DNA of 64,000 nt from Mytilisepta virgata (Eukaryota > Mollusca > Bivalvia > Mytilida > Mytilidae): assembly GCA_028015205.1 (NCBI GenBank), contig JAPWFG010000020.1, positions 806,001 to 870,000 of the forward strand, given 5' to 3'. Both the position numbers and the translations under genes were made by a program. Under the pieces are notes generated by a model. That model was not told the origin of the DNA, did not search any database, and worked only from the letters and a program-made list of their open reading frames with translations. The stretch's first letter is position 1, and every line of letters starts with the position of its first letter. Shown piece by piece: positions 10,183-22,102 of this stretch.

Positions 10183-11958
10183 ATGTCGCCCCGAACGTAG
10201 TCACGGGACGACATATTGTTATTCTTCCGTTTCTTTGTTATTATGTCGCCCCGAACGTAGTCACGGGACGACATATTGTTATTCTTCCGTTTCTTTGTTA
10301 TTATTATTCTTTCTTTCTTTCTTTCCAATGATTTTTGTCCGGCTTAGTTCTCGGAGATGCCTGGATAGAATTGAATGAAACTTGGCAGAAAGTAAGATCA
10401 CTATGTGAAGGTGTGCAATCAGTACTTTTTTTTTCAAAATGGCCGCCATTTTCAAGATGGCCGCCATTCATAGATCGGTAATTTAACACGTTTATATCTC
10501 AAAAACTGTACCATAGAATTTCATTAAACTTCGTATGTTTGTAAAGTACAATTAGAAGAACAAACTGATGAAAAAAAATGGCGATCGGTTGGAGACGTTT
10601 GGCGGCCATTTTGAAAAATGATGTTAAAATGGCGAAAAACTTAACATCGATAGAATTGAATGAAACTTGGCAGAAAGTAAGATCACTATGTGAAGGTGTG
10701 CAATCAGTACTTTTTTTTCAAAATGGCCGCCATTTTCAAGATGGCTGCCAGGGGCGACATCTGCTATTGCTCGCAATTGCAATTCTAGTTATTATTCTTT
10801 CTTTCCAATGATTTTTGTCCGGCTTAGTTCTCGGAGATGCCGTGATAGAATTGAATGAAACTTGGCAGAAAGTTACATCACTATGTGAAGGTGTGCAATC
10901 AATACTTTTTTTTCGAAATGGCCGCCATTTTCAAGATGGCTGCCAGGGGCGACATCTGCTATTGCTCGCAATTGCAATTCTAGTTATTATTCTTTCTTTC
11001 CAATGATTTTTGTCCGGCTTAGTTCTCGGAGATGCCTGGATAGAATTGAATGAAACTTGGCAGAAAGTAAGATCACTATGTGAAGGTGTGCAATCAATAC
11101 TTTTTTTTTCGAAATGGCCGCCATTTTCAAGATGGCCGCCATTCAAAGATCGGTACCCTCCGAAAATTTAAAACGTTTATATCTCAAAAACTGTACCATA
11201 GAATTTCATTAAACTTCGTATGTTTGTAAAGTACAATTAGAAGAACAAACTCATGAAAAAAAATGGCGATCGGTTGGAGACGTTTGGCGGCCATTTTGAA
11301 AAATGATGTTAAAATGGCGAAAAACTTAACATGGATAGAATTGAATGAAACTTGGCAGAAAGTAAGATCACTATGTGAAGGTGTGCAATCAGTACTTTTT
11401 TTTTCCAAATGGCCGCCATTTTCAAGATGGCCGCCATTCATAGATCGGTAATTTAACACGTTTATATCTCAAAAACTGTACCATAGAATTTCATTAAACT
11501 TCGTATGTTTGTAAAGTACAATTAGAAGAACAAACTGATGAAAAAAAATGGCGATCGGTTGGAGACGTTTGGCGGCCATTTTGAAAAATGATGTTAAAAT
11601 GGCGAAAAACTTAACATGCATAGAATTGAATGAAACTTGGCAGAAAGTAAGATCACTATGTGAAGGTGTGCAATCAATACTTTTTTTTTCGAAATGGCCG
11701 CCATTTTCTAGATGGCTGCCAGGGGCGACATCTGCTATTGCTCGCAATTGCAATTCTAGTTATTATTATTCTTTCTTTCCAATGATTTTTGTCCGGCTTA
11801 GTTCTCGGAGATGCCTGGATAGAATTGAATGAAACTTGGCAGAAAGTAAGATCACTATGTGAAGGTGTGCAATCAATACTTTTTTTTTCGAAATGGCCGC
11901 CATTTTCAAGATGGCTGCCAGGGGCGACATCTGCTATTGCTCGCAATTGCAATTCTAG
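10183..11958 (+). mobile_element. Family A: two left ends and four bodies
   Basis: Left modules are at 10183 and 10243. Bodies end at 10788 (double), 10983 (single, GCCGTGATAG, with TTACATC instead of TTAGATC), 11759 (triple) and 11958 (single). Confidence 0.85.
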
Positions 11959-11959
11959 T

Positions 11960-11993
11960 TATGTCGCCCCGAACGTAGTCACGGGACGACATA
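11960..11993 (+). repeat. Family A left-end hairpin (reference)
   Basis: Arms TATGTCGCCCCG and CGGGACGACATA pair with a single C/A mismatch around the loop AACGTAGTCA. About 94 copies occur in the window and are almost invariant. The module is rich in CpG. Confidence 0.88.
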
Positions 11994-12213
11994 TTGTTAT
12001 TCTTCCGTTTCTTTGTTATTATTATTCTTTCTTTCCAATGATTTTTGTCCGGCTTAGTTCTCGGAGATGCCGTGATAGAATTGAATGAAACTTGGCAGAA
12101 AGTTAGATCACTATGTGAAGGTGTGCAATCAATACTTTTTTTTCGAAATGGCCGCCATTTTCAAGATGGCTGCCAGGGGCGACATCTGCTATTGCTCGCA
12201 ATTGCAATTCTAG
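11961..12213 (+). mobile_element. Complete minimal family A element, 253 bp (reference copy)
   Basis: This is the shortest intact form and the clearest view of the plan. The left hairpin is 11960-11993, with 12-bp arms, one mismatch and a 10-base loop. The left tip is ATGTCGCCCC (11961-11970). A TTA tract, CTTT x2, the conserved box and one central repeat follow. The right arm GGGGCGACAT (12176-12185) is the perfect reverse complement of the left tip. A hairpin ATTGCTCGCAAT lies at 12191-12202 and CTAG at 12210-12213. It is flanked by TT on the left and TTATT on the right. The asymmetric inverted repeat, 3' hairpin and insertion next to T suggest a Helentron/HINE-type rolling-circle element. 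There is no coding capacity. A 253-bp sister copy lies at 17342-17594. Confidence 0.82.
12176..12213 (+). repeat. Family A right end: inverted-repeat arm, hairpin and CTAG (reference)
   Basis: The order is GGGGCGACAT, ATTGCTCGCAAT hairpin, then GCAATT and CTAG. Placing the inverted-repeat arm about 28 bases inside the end, followed by a small hairpin and CTAG, is the pattern known for Helitron2/Helentron 3' ends. About 108 copies occur. The copies ending at 24269, 45812, 51418 and 54172 lack ATT before CTAG. Confidence 0.8.
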
Positions 12214-12218
12214 TTATT

Positions 12219-13493
12219 ATGTCTCCCAAACAAAGTTTTGGGAGACATATTGTTTTTGTCCGGTTTCTTATTATGTCGCCCCGAACGTAGTCACGGGACG
12301 ACATATTGTTATTCTTCCGTTTCTTTGTTATTATTATTCTTTCTTTCTTTCTTTCCAATGATTTTTGTCCGGCTTAGTTCTCGGAGATGCCTGGATAGAA
12401 TTGAATGAAACTTGGCAGAAAGTAAGATCACTATGTGAAGGTGTGCAATCAGTACTTTTTTTTTCAAAATGGCCGCCATTTTCAAGATGGCCGCCATTCA
12501 TAGATCGGTAATTTAACACGTTTATATCTCAAAAACTGTACCATAGAATTTCATTAAACTTCGTATGTTTGTAAAGTACAATTAGAAGAACAAACTGATG
12601 AAAAAAAATGGCGATCGGTTGGAGACGTTTGGCGGCCATTTTGAAAAATGATGTTAAAATGGCGAAAAACTTAACATCGATAGAATTGAATGAAACTTGG
12701 CAGAAAGTAAGATCACTATGTGAAGGTGTGCAATCAGTACTTTTTTTTCAAAATGGCCGCCATTTTCAAGATGGCTGCCAGGGGCGACATCTGCTATTGC
12801 TCGCAATTGCAATTCTAGTTATTATTCTTCTTCTTCTTCTTCTTCTTCTTCTTCTTCTTCTTCTTCTTTCCTTTTTCTTTCCGTTCAATGTTGTCCGCGA
12901 CGTTTCTCAAAGATGCAATGTCCAATCAATATGAAACTTTGGGAATATGTTAAGGGTGACCTGAAGTTTTGCAAACGACTTTTAAAATTTTCAAAATGGC
13001 CGCCGTTTCCGTGGAAACAGAAAAAGGTCATTATATAGGAGACATTGCTTTATGTCAGTAACCTAGGTGGGTAGGATTCTGAAATTTTGTAGGTGAATAG
13101 AGCAAAAGGTGCTCTTTAATTATACGAAAAAAAAATTTGAAGCGATATTTACGGTTTTCGCGTTATTTACGAAAATGTGATTTTTCGGGCCCAAAATTCG
13201 AAATTCTTTCGAAGTGCTTCGATTTCAATGAAAATTGATATTTAGGGGTTTTAAATGATGGCGATTGCAAAGGGCTTAAAAAAAATCAAAATGGCCGCTG
13301 TTTCCATGGAAACAGGAAAAGGTCATTATATAGGACATTGCGATATCTCTGTAACCTAGGTGGGTAGGATTCTGAAATTTTGTAGGTGAATAGAGCAAAA
13401 GGGAATTTAGGGGGTTACTGATAAGCTCTAGATAGTGGCAATGGGGGTTTGGGAGACATCTTGTGACTCGCTTGCGATCACAATCATACCTAG
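12219..13493 (+). mobile_element. Family B element containing a nested family A element
   Basis: The family B left end ATGTCTCCCAAAC begins at 12219. Its TTA tract is interrupted by a complete family A copy (12273-12828), then the family B body resumes with (CTT)n at about 12832 and ends at CTAG 13490-13493. The body has two central repeats about 295 bp apart, each with AAATGGCCGC, GTTTCC-GGAAAC and CCTAGGTGGG. The right arm GTTTGGGAGACAT matches the left tip over 13 bp, and a TTGTGA...TCACAA hairpin follows. Opening and closing match exactly around the guest, which is direct evidence of nesting. Confidence 0.85.
12273..12828 (+). mobile_element. Complete family A element nested in family B
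   Basis: One left module and a double body (CTTT x4) with CTAG at 12825-12828. Its left flank CGGTTTCTTATT and right flank TTATTATTCTTC are the two halves of the family B spacer. Confidence 0.85.
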
Positions 13494-13692
13494 TTATTAT
13501 TATTCTTTCTTTCCAATGATTTTTGTCCGGCTTAGTTCTCGGAGATGCCTGGATAGAATTGAATGAAACTTGGCAGAAAGTAAGATCACTATGTGAAGGT
13601 GTGCAATCAATACTTTTTTTTTCGAAATGGCCGCCATTTTCAAGATGGCTGCCAGGGGCGACATCTGCTATTGCTCGCAATTGCAATTCTAG
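13494..13692 (+). mobile_element. Family A single body (no adjacent left end)
   Basis: A single body directly after the family B right end, ending at CTAG 13689-13692. In the running count this closes the last of the openings made from 2713 onward. Confidence 0.8.
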
Positions 13693-13697
13693 TTATT

Positions 13698-13950
13698 ATG
13701 TCACCCCGAACGTAGTCACGGGACGACATATTGTTATTCTTCCGTTTCTTTGTTATTATTATTCTTTCTTTCCAATGATTTTTGTCCGGCTTAGTTCTCG
13801 GAGATGCCGTGATAGAATTGAATGAAACTTGGCAGAAAGTTAGATCACTATGTGAAGGTGTGCAATCAATACTTTTTTTTCGAAATGGCCGCCATTTTCA
13901 AGATGGCTGCCAGGGGCGACATCTGCTATTGCTCGCAATTGCAATTCTAG
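13698..13950 (+). mobile_element. Complete family A element, 253 bp, with a variant left tip
   Basis: The left tip reads ATGTCACCCC, a CpG to CpA change that breaks the match to its own right arm GGGGCGACAT at one position. The body is single (GCCGTGATAG type). CTAG is at 13947-13950. Confidence 0.85.
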
Positions 13951-13961
13951 TTATTATTATT

Positions 13962-16106
13962 ATGTCGCCCCGAACGTAGTCACGGGACGACATATTGTTA
14001 TTCTTCCGTTTCTTTGTTATTATGTCGCCCCGAACGTAGTCACGGGACGACATATTGTTATTCTTCCGTTTCTTTGTTATTATGTCTCCCAAACAAAGTT
14101 TTGGGAGACATATTGTTTTTGTCCGGTTTCTTATTATTATTCTTCTTCTTCTTCTTCTTCTTCTTCTTCTTCTTCTTCTTCTTTCCTTTTTCTTTCCGTT
14201 CAATGTTGTCCGCGACGTTTCTCAAAGATGCAATGTCCAATCAATATGAAACTTTGGGAATATGTTAAGGGTGACCTGAAGTTTTGCAAACGACTTTTAA
14301 AATTTTCAAAATGGCCGCCGTTTCCGTGGAAACAGAAAAAGGTCATTATATAGGAGACATTGCTTTATGTCAGTAACCTAGGTGGGTAGGATTCTGAAAT
14401 TTTGTAGGTGAATAGAGCAAAAGGTGCTCTTTAATTATACGAAAAAAAAATTTGAAGCGATATTTACGGTTTTCGCGTTATTTACGAAAATGTGATTTTT
14501 CGGGCCCAAAATTCGAAATTCTTTCGAAGTGCTTCGATTTCAATGAAAATTGATATTTAGGGGTTTTAAATGATGGCGATTGCAAAGGGCTTAAAAAAAA
14601 TCAAAATGGCCGCTGTTTCCATGGAAACAGGAAAAGGTCATTATATAGGACATTGCGATATCTCTGTAACCTAGGTGGGTAGGATTCTGAAATTTTGTAG
14701 GTGAATAGAGCAAAAGGGAATTTAGTGGGTTACTGATAAGCTCTAGATAGTGGCAATGGGGGTTTGGGAGACATCTTGTGACTCGCTTGCGATCACAATC
14801 ATACCTAGTTATTATTATTATTATTATTCTTTCTTTCTTTCTTTCTTTCTTTCTTTCCAATGATTTTTGTCCGGCTTAGTTCTCGGAGATGCCTGGATAG
14901 AATTGAATGAAACTTGGCAGAAAGTAAGATCACTATGTGAAGATGTGCAATCAATACTTTTTTTTTCGAAATGGCCGCCATTTTCAAGATGGCCGCCATT
15001 CAAAGATCGGTACCCTCCGAAAATTTAAAACGTTTATATCTCAAAAACTGTACCATAGAATTTCATTAAACTTCGTAGGTTTGTAAAGTACAATTAGAAG
15101 AACAAACTGATGAAAAAAAATGGCGATCGGTTGGAGACGTTTGGCGGCCATTTTGAAAAATGATGTTAAAATGGCGAAAAACTTAACATGCATAGAATTG
15201 AATGAAACTTGGCAGAAAGTAAGATCACTATGTGAAGGTGTGCAATCAATACTTTTTTTTCGAAATGGCCGCCATTTTCAAGATGGCTGCCAGGGGCGAC
15301 ATCTGCTATTGCTCGCAATTGCAATTCTAGTTATTATTCTTTCTTTCCAATGATTTTTGTCCGGCTTAGTTCTCGGAGATGCCTGGATAGAATTGAATGA
15401 AACTTGGCAGAAAGTAAGATCACTATGTGAAGGTGTGCAATCAATACTTTTTTTTTCGAAATGGCCGCCATTTTCAAGATGGCCGCCATTCAAAGATCGG
15501 TACCCTCCGAAAATTTAAAAGGTTTATATCTCAAAAACTGTACCATAGAATTTCATTAAACTTCGTATGTTTGTAAAGTACAATTAGAAGAACAAACTCA
15601 TGAAAAAAAATGGCGATCGGTTGGAGACGTTTGGCGGCCATTTTGAAAAATGATGTTAAAATGGCGAAAAACTTAACATGGATAGAATTGAATGAAACTT
15701 GGCAGAAAGTAAGATCACTATGTGAAGGTGTGCAATCAGTACTTTTTTTTTCCAAATGGCCGCCATTTTCAAGATGGCCGCCATTCATAGATCGGTAATT
15801 TAACACGTTTATATCTCAAAAACTGTACCATAGAATTTCATTAAACTTCGTATGTTTGTAAAGTACAATTAGAAGAACAAACTGATGAAAAAAAATGGCG
15901 ATCGGTTGGAGACGTTTGGCGGCCATTTTGAAAAATGATGTTAAAATGGCGAAAAACTTAACATGCATAGAATTGAATGAAACTTGGCAGAAAGTAAGAT
16001 CACTATGTGAAGGTGTGCAATCAATACTTTTTTTTTCGAAATGGCCGCCATTTTCTAGATGGCTGCCAGGGGCGACATCTGCTATTGCTCGCAATTGCAA
16101 TTCTAG
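13962..16106 (+). mobile_element. Two family A left ends, a complete family B element, two family A bodies
   Basis: Family A left modules lie at 13962 and 14022. A complete, un-nested family B element runs from 14082 to CTAG at 14808. Two family A bodies then close the two openings: a double body ending 15330 (CTTT x6) and a triple body ending 16106. The order A( A( B() )A )A is perfectly balanced. Confidence 0.85.
14082..14808 (+). mobile_element. Complete family B element, 727 bp
   Basis: Left hairpin TATGTCTCCCAAA/TTTGGGAGACATA, (CTT)n microsatellite, conserved box TTGTCCGCGACG...ATGAAACTTTGG, two central repeats and right arm GTTTGGGAGACAT. The terminal hairpin pairs TTGTGA with TCACAA and TCGC with GCGA. 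It ends CCTAG followed by TTATT. It is nearly identical to the copies ending at 13493 and 20033. Confidence 0.85.
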
Positions 16107-16111
16107 TTATT

Positions 16112-17339
16112 ATGTCGCCCCGAACGTAGTCACGGGACGACATATTGTTATTCTTCCGTTTCTTTGTTATTATTATTCTTTCTTTCTTTCTTTCCAATGA
16201 TTTTTGTCCGGCTTAGTTCTCGGAGATGCCTGGATAGAATTGAATGAAACTTGGCAGAAAGTAAGATCACTATGTGAAGGTGTGCAATCAGTACTTTTTT
16301 TTTCAAAATGGCCGCCATTTTCAAGATGGCCGCCATTCATAGATCGGTAATTTAACACGTTTATATCTCAAAAACTGTACCATAGAATTTCATTAAACTT
16401 CGTATGTTTGTAAAGTACAATTAGAAGAACAAACTGATGAAAAAAAATGGCGATCGGTTGGAGACGTTTGGCGGCCATTTTGAAAAATGATGTTAAAATG
16501 GCGAAAAACTTAACATCGATAGAATTGAATGAAACTTGGCAGAAAGTAAGATCACTATGTGAAGGTGTGCAATCAGTACTTTTTTTTCAAAATGGCCGCC
16601 ATTTTCAAGATGGCTGCCAGGGGCGACATCTGCTATTGCTCGCAATTGCAATTCTAGTTATTATTCTTTCTTTCCAATGATTTTTGTCCGGCTTAGTTCT
16701 CGGAGATGCCTTGATAGAATTGAATGAAACTTGGCAGAAAGTTAGATCACTATGTGAAGGTGTGCAATCAAAACTTTTTTTTTCAAAATGGCCGCCATTT
16801 TCAAGATGGCCGCCATTCATAGATCGGTAATTTAACACGTTTATATCTCAAAAACTGTACCATAGAATTTCATTAAACTTCGTAGGTTTGTAAAGTACAA
16901 TTAGAACAACAAACTGATGAAAAAAAATGGCGATCGGTTGGAGACGTTTGGCGGCCATTTTGAAAAATGATGTTAAAATGGCGAAAAACTTAACATGGAT
17001 AGAATTGAATGAAACTTGGCAGAAAGTAAGATCACTATGTGAAGGTGTGCAATCAATACTTTTTTTTCGAAATGGCCGCCATTTTCTAGATGGCTGCCAG
17101 GGGCGACATCTGCTATTGCTCGCAATTGCAATTCTAGTTATTATTATTATTCTTTCTTTCCAATGATTTTTGTCCGGCTTAGTTCTCGGAGATGCCTGGA
17201 TAGAATTGAATGAAACTTGGCAGAAAGTAAGATCACTATGTGAAGGTGTGCAAACAATACTTTTTTTTTCGAAATGGCCGCCATTTTCAAGATGGCTGCC
17301 AGGGGCGACATCTGCTATTGCTCGCAATTGCAATTCTAG
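16112..17339 (+). mobile_element. Family A: one left end and three bodies
   Basis: Left module 16112; bodies end at 16657 (double), 17137 (double, GCCTTGATAG) and 17339 (single, GCAAACAATAC variant). The block 16112-17137 has the same 1,025-bp length and body variants as 6429-7454 and 34122-35147. Here the running balance of openings and closings becomes negative, so this block probably arrived as a duplicated piece. Confidence 0.85.
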
Positions 17340-17341
17340 TT

Positions 17342-17594
17342 ATGTCGCCCCGAACGTAGTCACGGGACGACATATTGTTATTCTTCCGTTTCTTTGTTAT
17401 TATTATTCTTTCTTTCCAATGATTTTTGTCCGGCTTAGTTCTCGGAGATGCCGTGATAGAATTGAATGAAACTTGGCAGAAAGTTAGATCACTATGTGAA
17501 GGTGTGCAATCAATACTTTTTTGTCGAAATGGCCGCCATTTTCAAGATGGCTGCCAGGGGCGACATCTGCTATTGCTCGCAATTGCAATTCTAG
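17342..17594 (+). mobile_element. Complete family A element, 253 bp
   Basis: One left module, CTTT x2 and one central repeat (GCCGTGATAG); the T-run before the GCCGCC motif reads TTTTTTGTCGAAATGG. CTAG is at 17591-17594. Confidence 0.85.
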
Positions 17595-17599
17595 TTATT

Positions 17600-20033
17600 A
17601 TGTCTCCCAAACAAAGTTTTGGGAGACATATTGTTTTTGTCCGGTTTCTTATTATGTCGCCCCGAACGTAGTCACGGGACGACATATTGTTATTCTTCCG
17701 TTTCTTTGTTATTATGTCGCCCCGAACGTAGTCACGGGACGACATATTGTTATTCTTCCGTTTCTTTGTTATTATTATTATTCTTTCTTTCTTTCTTTCT
17801 TTCTTTCCAATGATTTTTGTCCGGCTTAGTTCTCGGAGATGCCTGGATAGAATTTAATGAAACTTGGCAGAAAGTAAGATCACTATGTGAAGATGTGCAA
17901 TCAATACTTTTTTTTTCGAAATGGCCGCCATTTTCAAGATGGCCGCCATTCAAAGATCGGTACCCTCCGAAAATTTAAAACGTTTATATCTCAAAAACTG
18001 TACCATAGAATTTCATTAAACTTCGTAGGTTTGTAAAGTACAATTAGAAGAACAAACTGATGAAAAAAAATGGCGATCGGTTGGAGACGTTTGGCGGCCA
18101 TTTTGAAAAATGATGTTAAAATGGCGAAAAACTTAACATGGATAGAATTGAATGAAACTTGGCAGAAAGTAAGATCACTATGTGAAGGTGTGCAATCAAT
18201 ACTTTTTTTTCGAAATGGCCGCCATTTTCAAGATGGCTGCCAGGGGCGACATCTGCTATTGCTCGCAATTGCAATTCTAGTTATTATTATTATTATTATG
18301 TCGCCCCGAACGTAGTCACGGGACGACATATTGTTATTCTTCCGTTTCTTTGTTATTATTATTCTTTCTTTCTTTCCAATGATTTTTGTCCGGCTTAGTT
18401 CTCGGAGATGCCTGGATAGAATTGAATGAAACTTGGCAGAAAGTAAGATCACTATGTGAAGGTGTGCAATCAGTACTTTTTTTTTCAAAATGGCCGCCAT
18501 TTTCAAGATGGCCGCCATTCATAGATCGGTAATTTAACACGTTTATATCTCAAAAACTGTACCATAGAATTTCATTAAACTTCGTATGTTTGTAAAGTAC
18601 AATTAGAAGAACAAACTGATGAAAAAAAATGGCGATCGGTTGGAGACGTTTGGCGGCCATTTTGAAAAATGATGTTAAAATGGCGAAAAACTTAACATGG
18701 ATAGAATTGAATGAAACTTGGCAGAAAGTAAGATCACTATGTGAAGGTGTGCAATCAATACTTTTTTTTTCGAAATGGCCGCCATTTTCAAGATGGCTGC
18801 CAGGGGCGACATCTGCTATTGCTCGCAATTGCAATTCTAGTTATTATTATTATTCTTTCTTTCTTTCTTTCCAATGATTTTTGTCCGGCTTAGTTCTCGG
18901 AGATGCCTGGATAGAATTGAATGAAACTTGGCAGAAAGTAAGATCACTATGTGAAGGTGTGCAATCAATACTTTTTTTTTCAAAATGGCCGCCATTTTCA
19001 AGATGGCCGCCATTCAAAGATCGGTACCCTCCGAAAATTTAAAACGTTTATATCTCAAAAACTGTACCATAGAATTTCATTAAACTTCGTAGGTTTGTAA
19101 AGTACAATTAGAAGAACAAACTGATGAAAAAAAATGGCGATCGGTTGGAGACGTTTGGCGGCCATTTTGAAAAATGATGTTAAAATGGCGAAAAACTTAA
19201 CATCGATAGAATTGAATGAAACTTGGCAGAAAGTAAGATCACTATGTGAAGGTGTGCAATCAGTACTTTTTTTTTCAAAATGGCCGCCATTTTCAAGATG
19301 GCTGCCAGGGGCGACATCTGCTATTGCTCGCAATTGCAATTCTAGTTATTATTCTTCTTCTTCTTCTTCTTCTTCTTCTTCTTCTTCTTCTTCTTCTTTC
19401 CTTTTTCTTTCCGTTCAATGTTGTCCGCGACGTTTCTCAAAGATGCAATGTCCAATCAATATGAAACTTTGGGAATATGTTAAGGGTGACCTGAAGTTTT
19501 GCAAACGACTTTTAAAATTTTCAAAATGGCCGCCGTTTCCGTGGAAACAGAAAAAGGTCATTATATAGGAGACATTGCTTTATGTCAGTAACCTAGGTGG
19601 GTAGGATTCTGAAATTTTGTAGGTGAATAGAGCAAAAGGTGCTCTTTAATTATACGAAAAAAAAATTTGAAGCGATATTTACGGTTTTCGCGTTATTTAC
19701 GAAAATGTGATTTTTCGGGCCCAAAATTCGAAATTCTTTCGAAGTGCTTCGATTTCAATGAAAATTGATATTTAGGGGTTTTAAATGATGGCGATTGCAA
19801 AGGGCTTAAAAAAAATCAAAATGGCCGCTGTTTCCATGGAAACAGGAAAAGGTCATTATATAGGACATTGCGATATCTCTGTAACCTAGGTGGGTAGGAT
19901 TCTGAAATTTTGTAGGTGAATAGAGCAAAAGGGAATTTAGGGGGTTACTGATAAGCTCTAGATAGTGGCAATGGGGGTTTGGGAGACATCTTGTGACTCG
20001 CTTGCGATCACAATCATACCTAGTTATTATTAT
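17600..20033 (+). mobile_element. Family B element containing a balanced set of family A copies
   Basis: The family B left end at 17600 is followed by family A left ends 17654 and 17714, a body ending 18280, a left end at 18298, and bodies ending 18840 and 19345. The family B body follows from 19346 to CTAG 20030-20033. Inside, three family A openings match three closings in valid nested order. This is the most complex interval fully consistent with successive nested insertion. Confidence 0.85.
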
Positions 20034-20222
20034 TCTTTCTTTCCAATGATTTTTGTCCGGCTTAGTTCTCGGAGATGCCTGGATAGAATTGAATGAAACT
20101 TGGCAGAAAGTAAGATCACTATGTGAAGGTGTGCAATCAATACTTTTTTTTTCGAAATGGCCGCCATTTTCAAGATGGCTGCCAGGGGCGACATCTGCTA
20201 TTGCTCGCAATTGCAATTCTAG
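20034..20222 (+). mobile_element. Family A single body (no adjacent left end)
   Basis: CTTT x2, one central repeat and CTAG at 20219-20222, placed directly after the family B right end, as at 13494. Confidence 0.8.
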
Positions 20223-20227
20223 TTATT

Positions 20228-21468
20228 ATGTCGCCCCGAACGTAGTCACGGGACGACATATTGTTATTCTTCCGTTTCTTTGTTATTATTATGTCGCCCC
20301 GAACGTAGTCACGGGACGACATATTGTTATTCTTCCGTTTCTTTGTTATTATGTCGCCCCGAACGTAGTCACGGGACGACATATTGTTATTCTTCCGTTT
20401 CTTTGTTATTATTATGTCGCCCCGAACGTAGTCACGGGACGACATATTGTTATTCTTCCGTTTCTTTGTTATTATTATTCTTTCTTTCTTTCCAATGATT
20501 TTTGTCCGGCTTAGTTCTCGGAGATGCCTGGATAGAATTGAATGAAACTTGGCAGAAAGTAAGATCACTATGTGAAGGTGTGCAATCAGTACTTTTTTTT
20601 TCAAAATGGCCGCCATTTTCAAGATGGCCGCCATTCATAGATCGGTAATTTAACACGTTTATATCTCAAAAACTGTACCATAGAATTTCATTAAACTTCG
20701 TATGTTTGTAAAGTACAATTAGAAGAACAAACTGATGAAAAAAAATGGCGATCGGTTGGAGACGTTTGGCGGCCATTTTGAAAAATGATGTTAAAATGGC
20801 GAAAAACTTAACATGGATAGAATTGAATGAAACTTGGCAGAAAGTAAGATCACTATGTGAAGGTGTGCAATCAATACTTTTTTTTTCGAAATGGCCGCCA
20901 TTTTCAAGATGGCTGCCAGGGGCGACATCTGCTATTGCTCGCAATTGCAATTCTAGTTATTATTATTATTCTTTCTTTCTTTCTTTCTTTCTTTCCAATG
21001 ATTTTTGTCCGGCTTAGTTCTCGGAGATGCCTGGATAGAATTGAATGAAACTTGGCAGAAAGTAAGATCACTATGTGAAGATGTGCAATCAATACTTTTT
21101 TTTTCGAAATGGCCGCCATTTTCAAGATGGCCGCCATTCAAAGATCGGTACCCTCCGAAAATTTAAAACGTTTATATCTCAAAAACTGTACCATAGAATT
21201 TCATTAAACTTCGTAGGTTTGTAAAGTACAATTAGAAGAACAAACTGATGAAAAAAAATGGCGATCGGTTGGAGACGTTTGGCGGCCATTTTGAAAAATG
21301 ATGTTAAAATGGCGAAAAACTTAACATGGATAGAATTGAATGAAACTTGGCAGAAAGTAAGATCACTATGTGAAGGTGTGCAATCAATACTTTTTTTTCG
21401 AAATGGCCGCCATTTTCAAGATGGCTGCCAGGGGCGACATCTGCTATTGCTCGCAATTGCAATTCTAG
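20228..21468 (+). mobile_element. Family A: four left ends and two double bodies
   Basis: Left modules at 20228, 20291, 20351 and 20414; bodies end at 20956 (CTTT x3) and 21468 (CTTT x5). Confidence 0.85.
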
Positions 21469-21476
21469 TTATTATT

Positions 21477-21527
21477 ATGTCGCCCCGAACGTAGTCACGG
21501 GACGACATATTGTTATTCTTCCGTTTC

Positions 21528-21559
<32 letters not shown>

Positions 21560-22100
21560 GTCGCCCCGAACGTAGTCACGGGACGACATATTGTTATTCT
21601 TCCGTTTCTTTGTTATTATTATTCTTTCTTTCTTTCCAATGATTTTTGTCCGGCTTAGTTCTCGGAGATGCCTGGATAGAATTGAATGAAACTTGGCAGA
21701 AAGTAAGATCACTATGTGAAGGTGTGCAATCAGTACTTTTTTTTTCAAAATGGCCGCCATTTTCAAGATGGCCGCCATTCATAGATCGGTAATTTAACAC
21801 GTTTATATCTCAAAAACTGTACCATAGAATTTCATTAAACTTCGTATGTTTGTAAAGTACAATTAGAAGAACAAACTGATGAAAAAAAATGGCGATCGGT
21901 TGGAGACGTTTGGCGGCCATTTTGAAAAATGATGTTAAAATGGCGAAAAACTTAACATGGATAGAATTGAATGAAACTTGGCAGAAAGTAAGATCACTAT
22001 GTGAAGGTGTGCAATCAATACTTTTTTTTTCGAAATGGCCGCCATTTTCAAGATGGCTGCCAGGGGCGACATCTGCTATTGCTCGCAATTGCAATTCTAG
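21477..22100 (+). mobile_element. Family A: two left ends and a double body
   Basis: Left modules at 21477 and 21558, separated by an expanded TTA tract of about nine units (21531-21559). The body ends at CTAG 22097-22100. Confidence 0.85.
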
Positions 22101-22102
22101 TT

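Noticed and set aside
12210..12213. Canonical Helitron1 assignment from CTAG ends and the 3' hairpin alone
   Set aside because: The left end is ATGTC with an inverted repeat matching a subterminal right arm, not a bare TC start, and family C ends without CTAG. The Helentron/HINE type fits better.
11960..12213. MITE (cut-and-paste DNA transposon) interpretation
   Set aside because: The right inverted-repeat arm is not terminal but is followed by a hairpin and CTAG, and no target-site duplication beyond T-rich sequence is visible. It cannot be excluded fully without empty sites.
12829..12885. (CTT)n tract as an independent locus
   Set aside because: It is the internal microsatellite of family B, found at the same place in all six copies.
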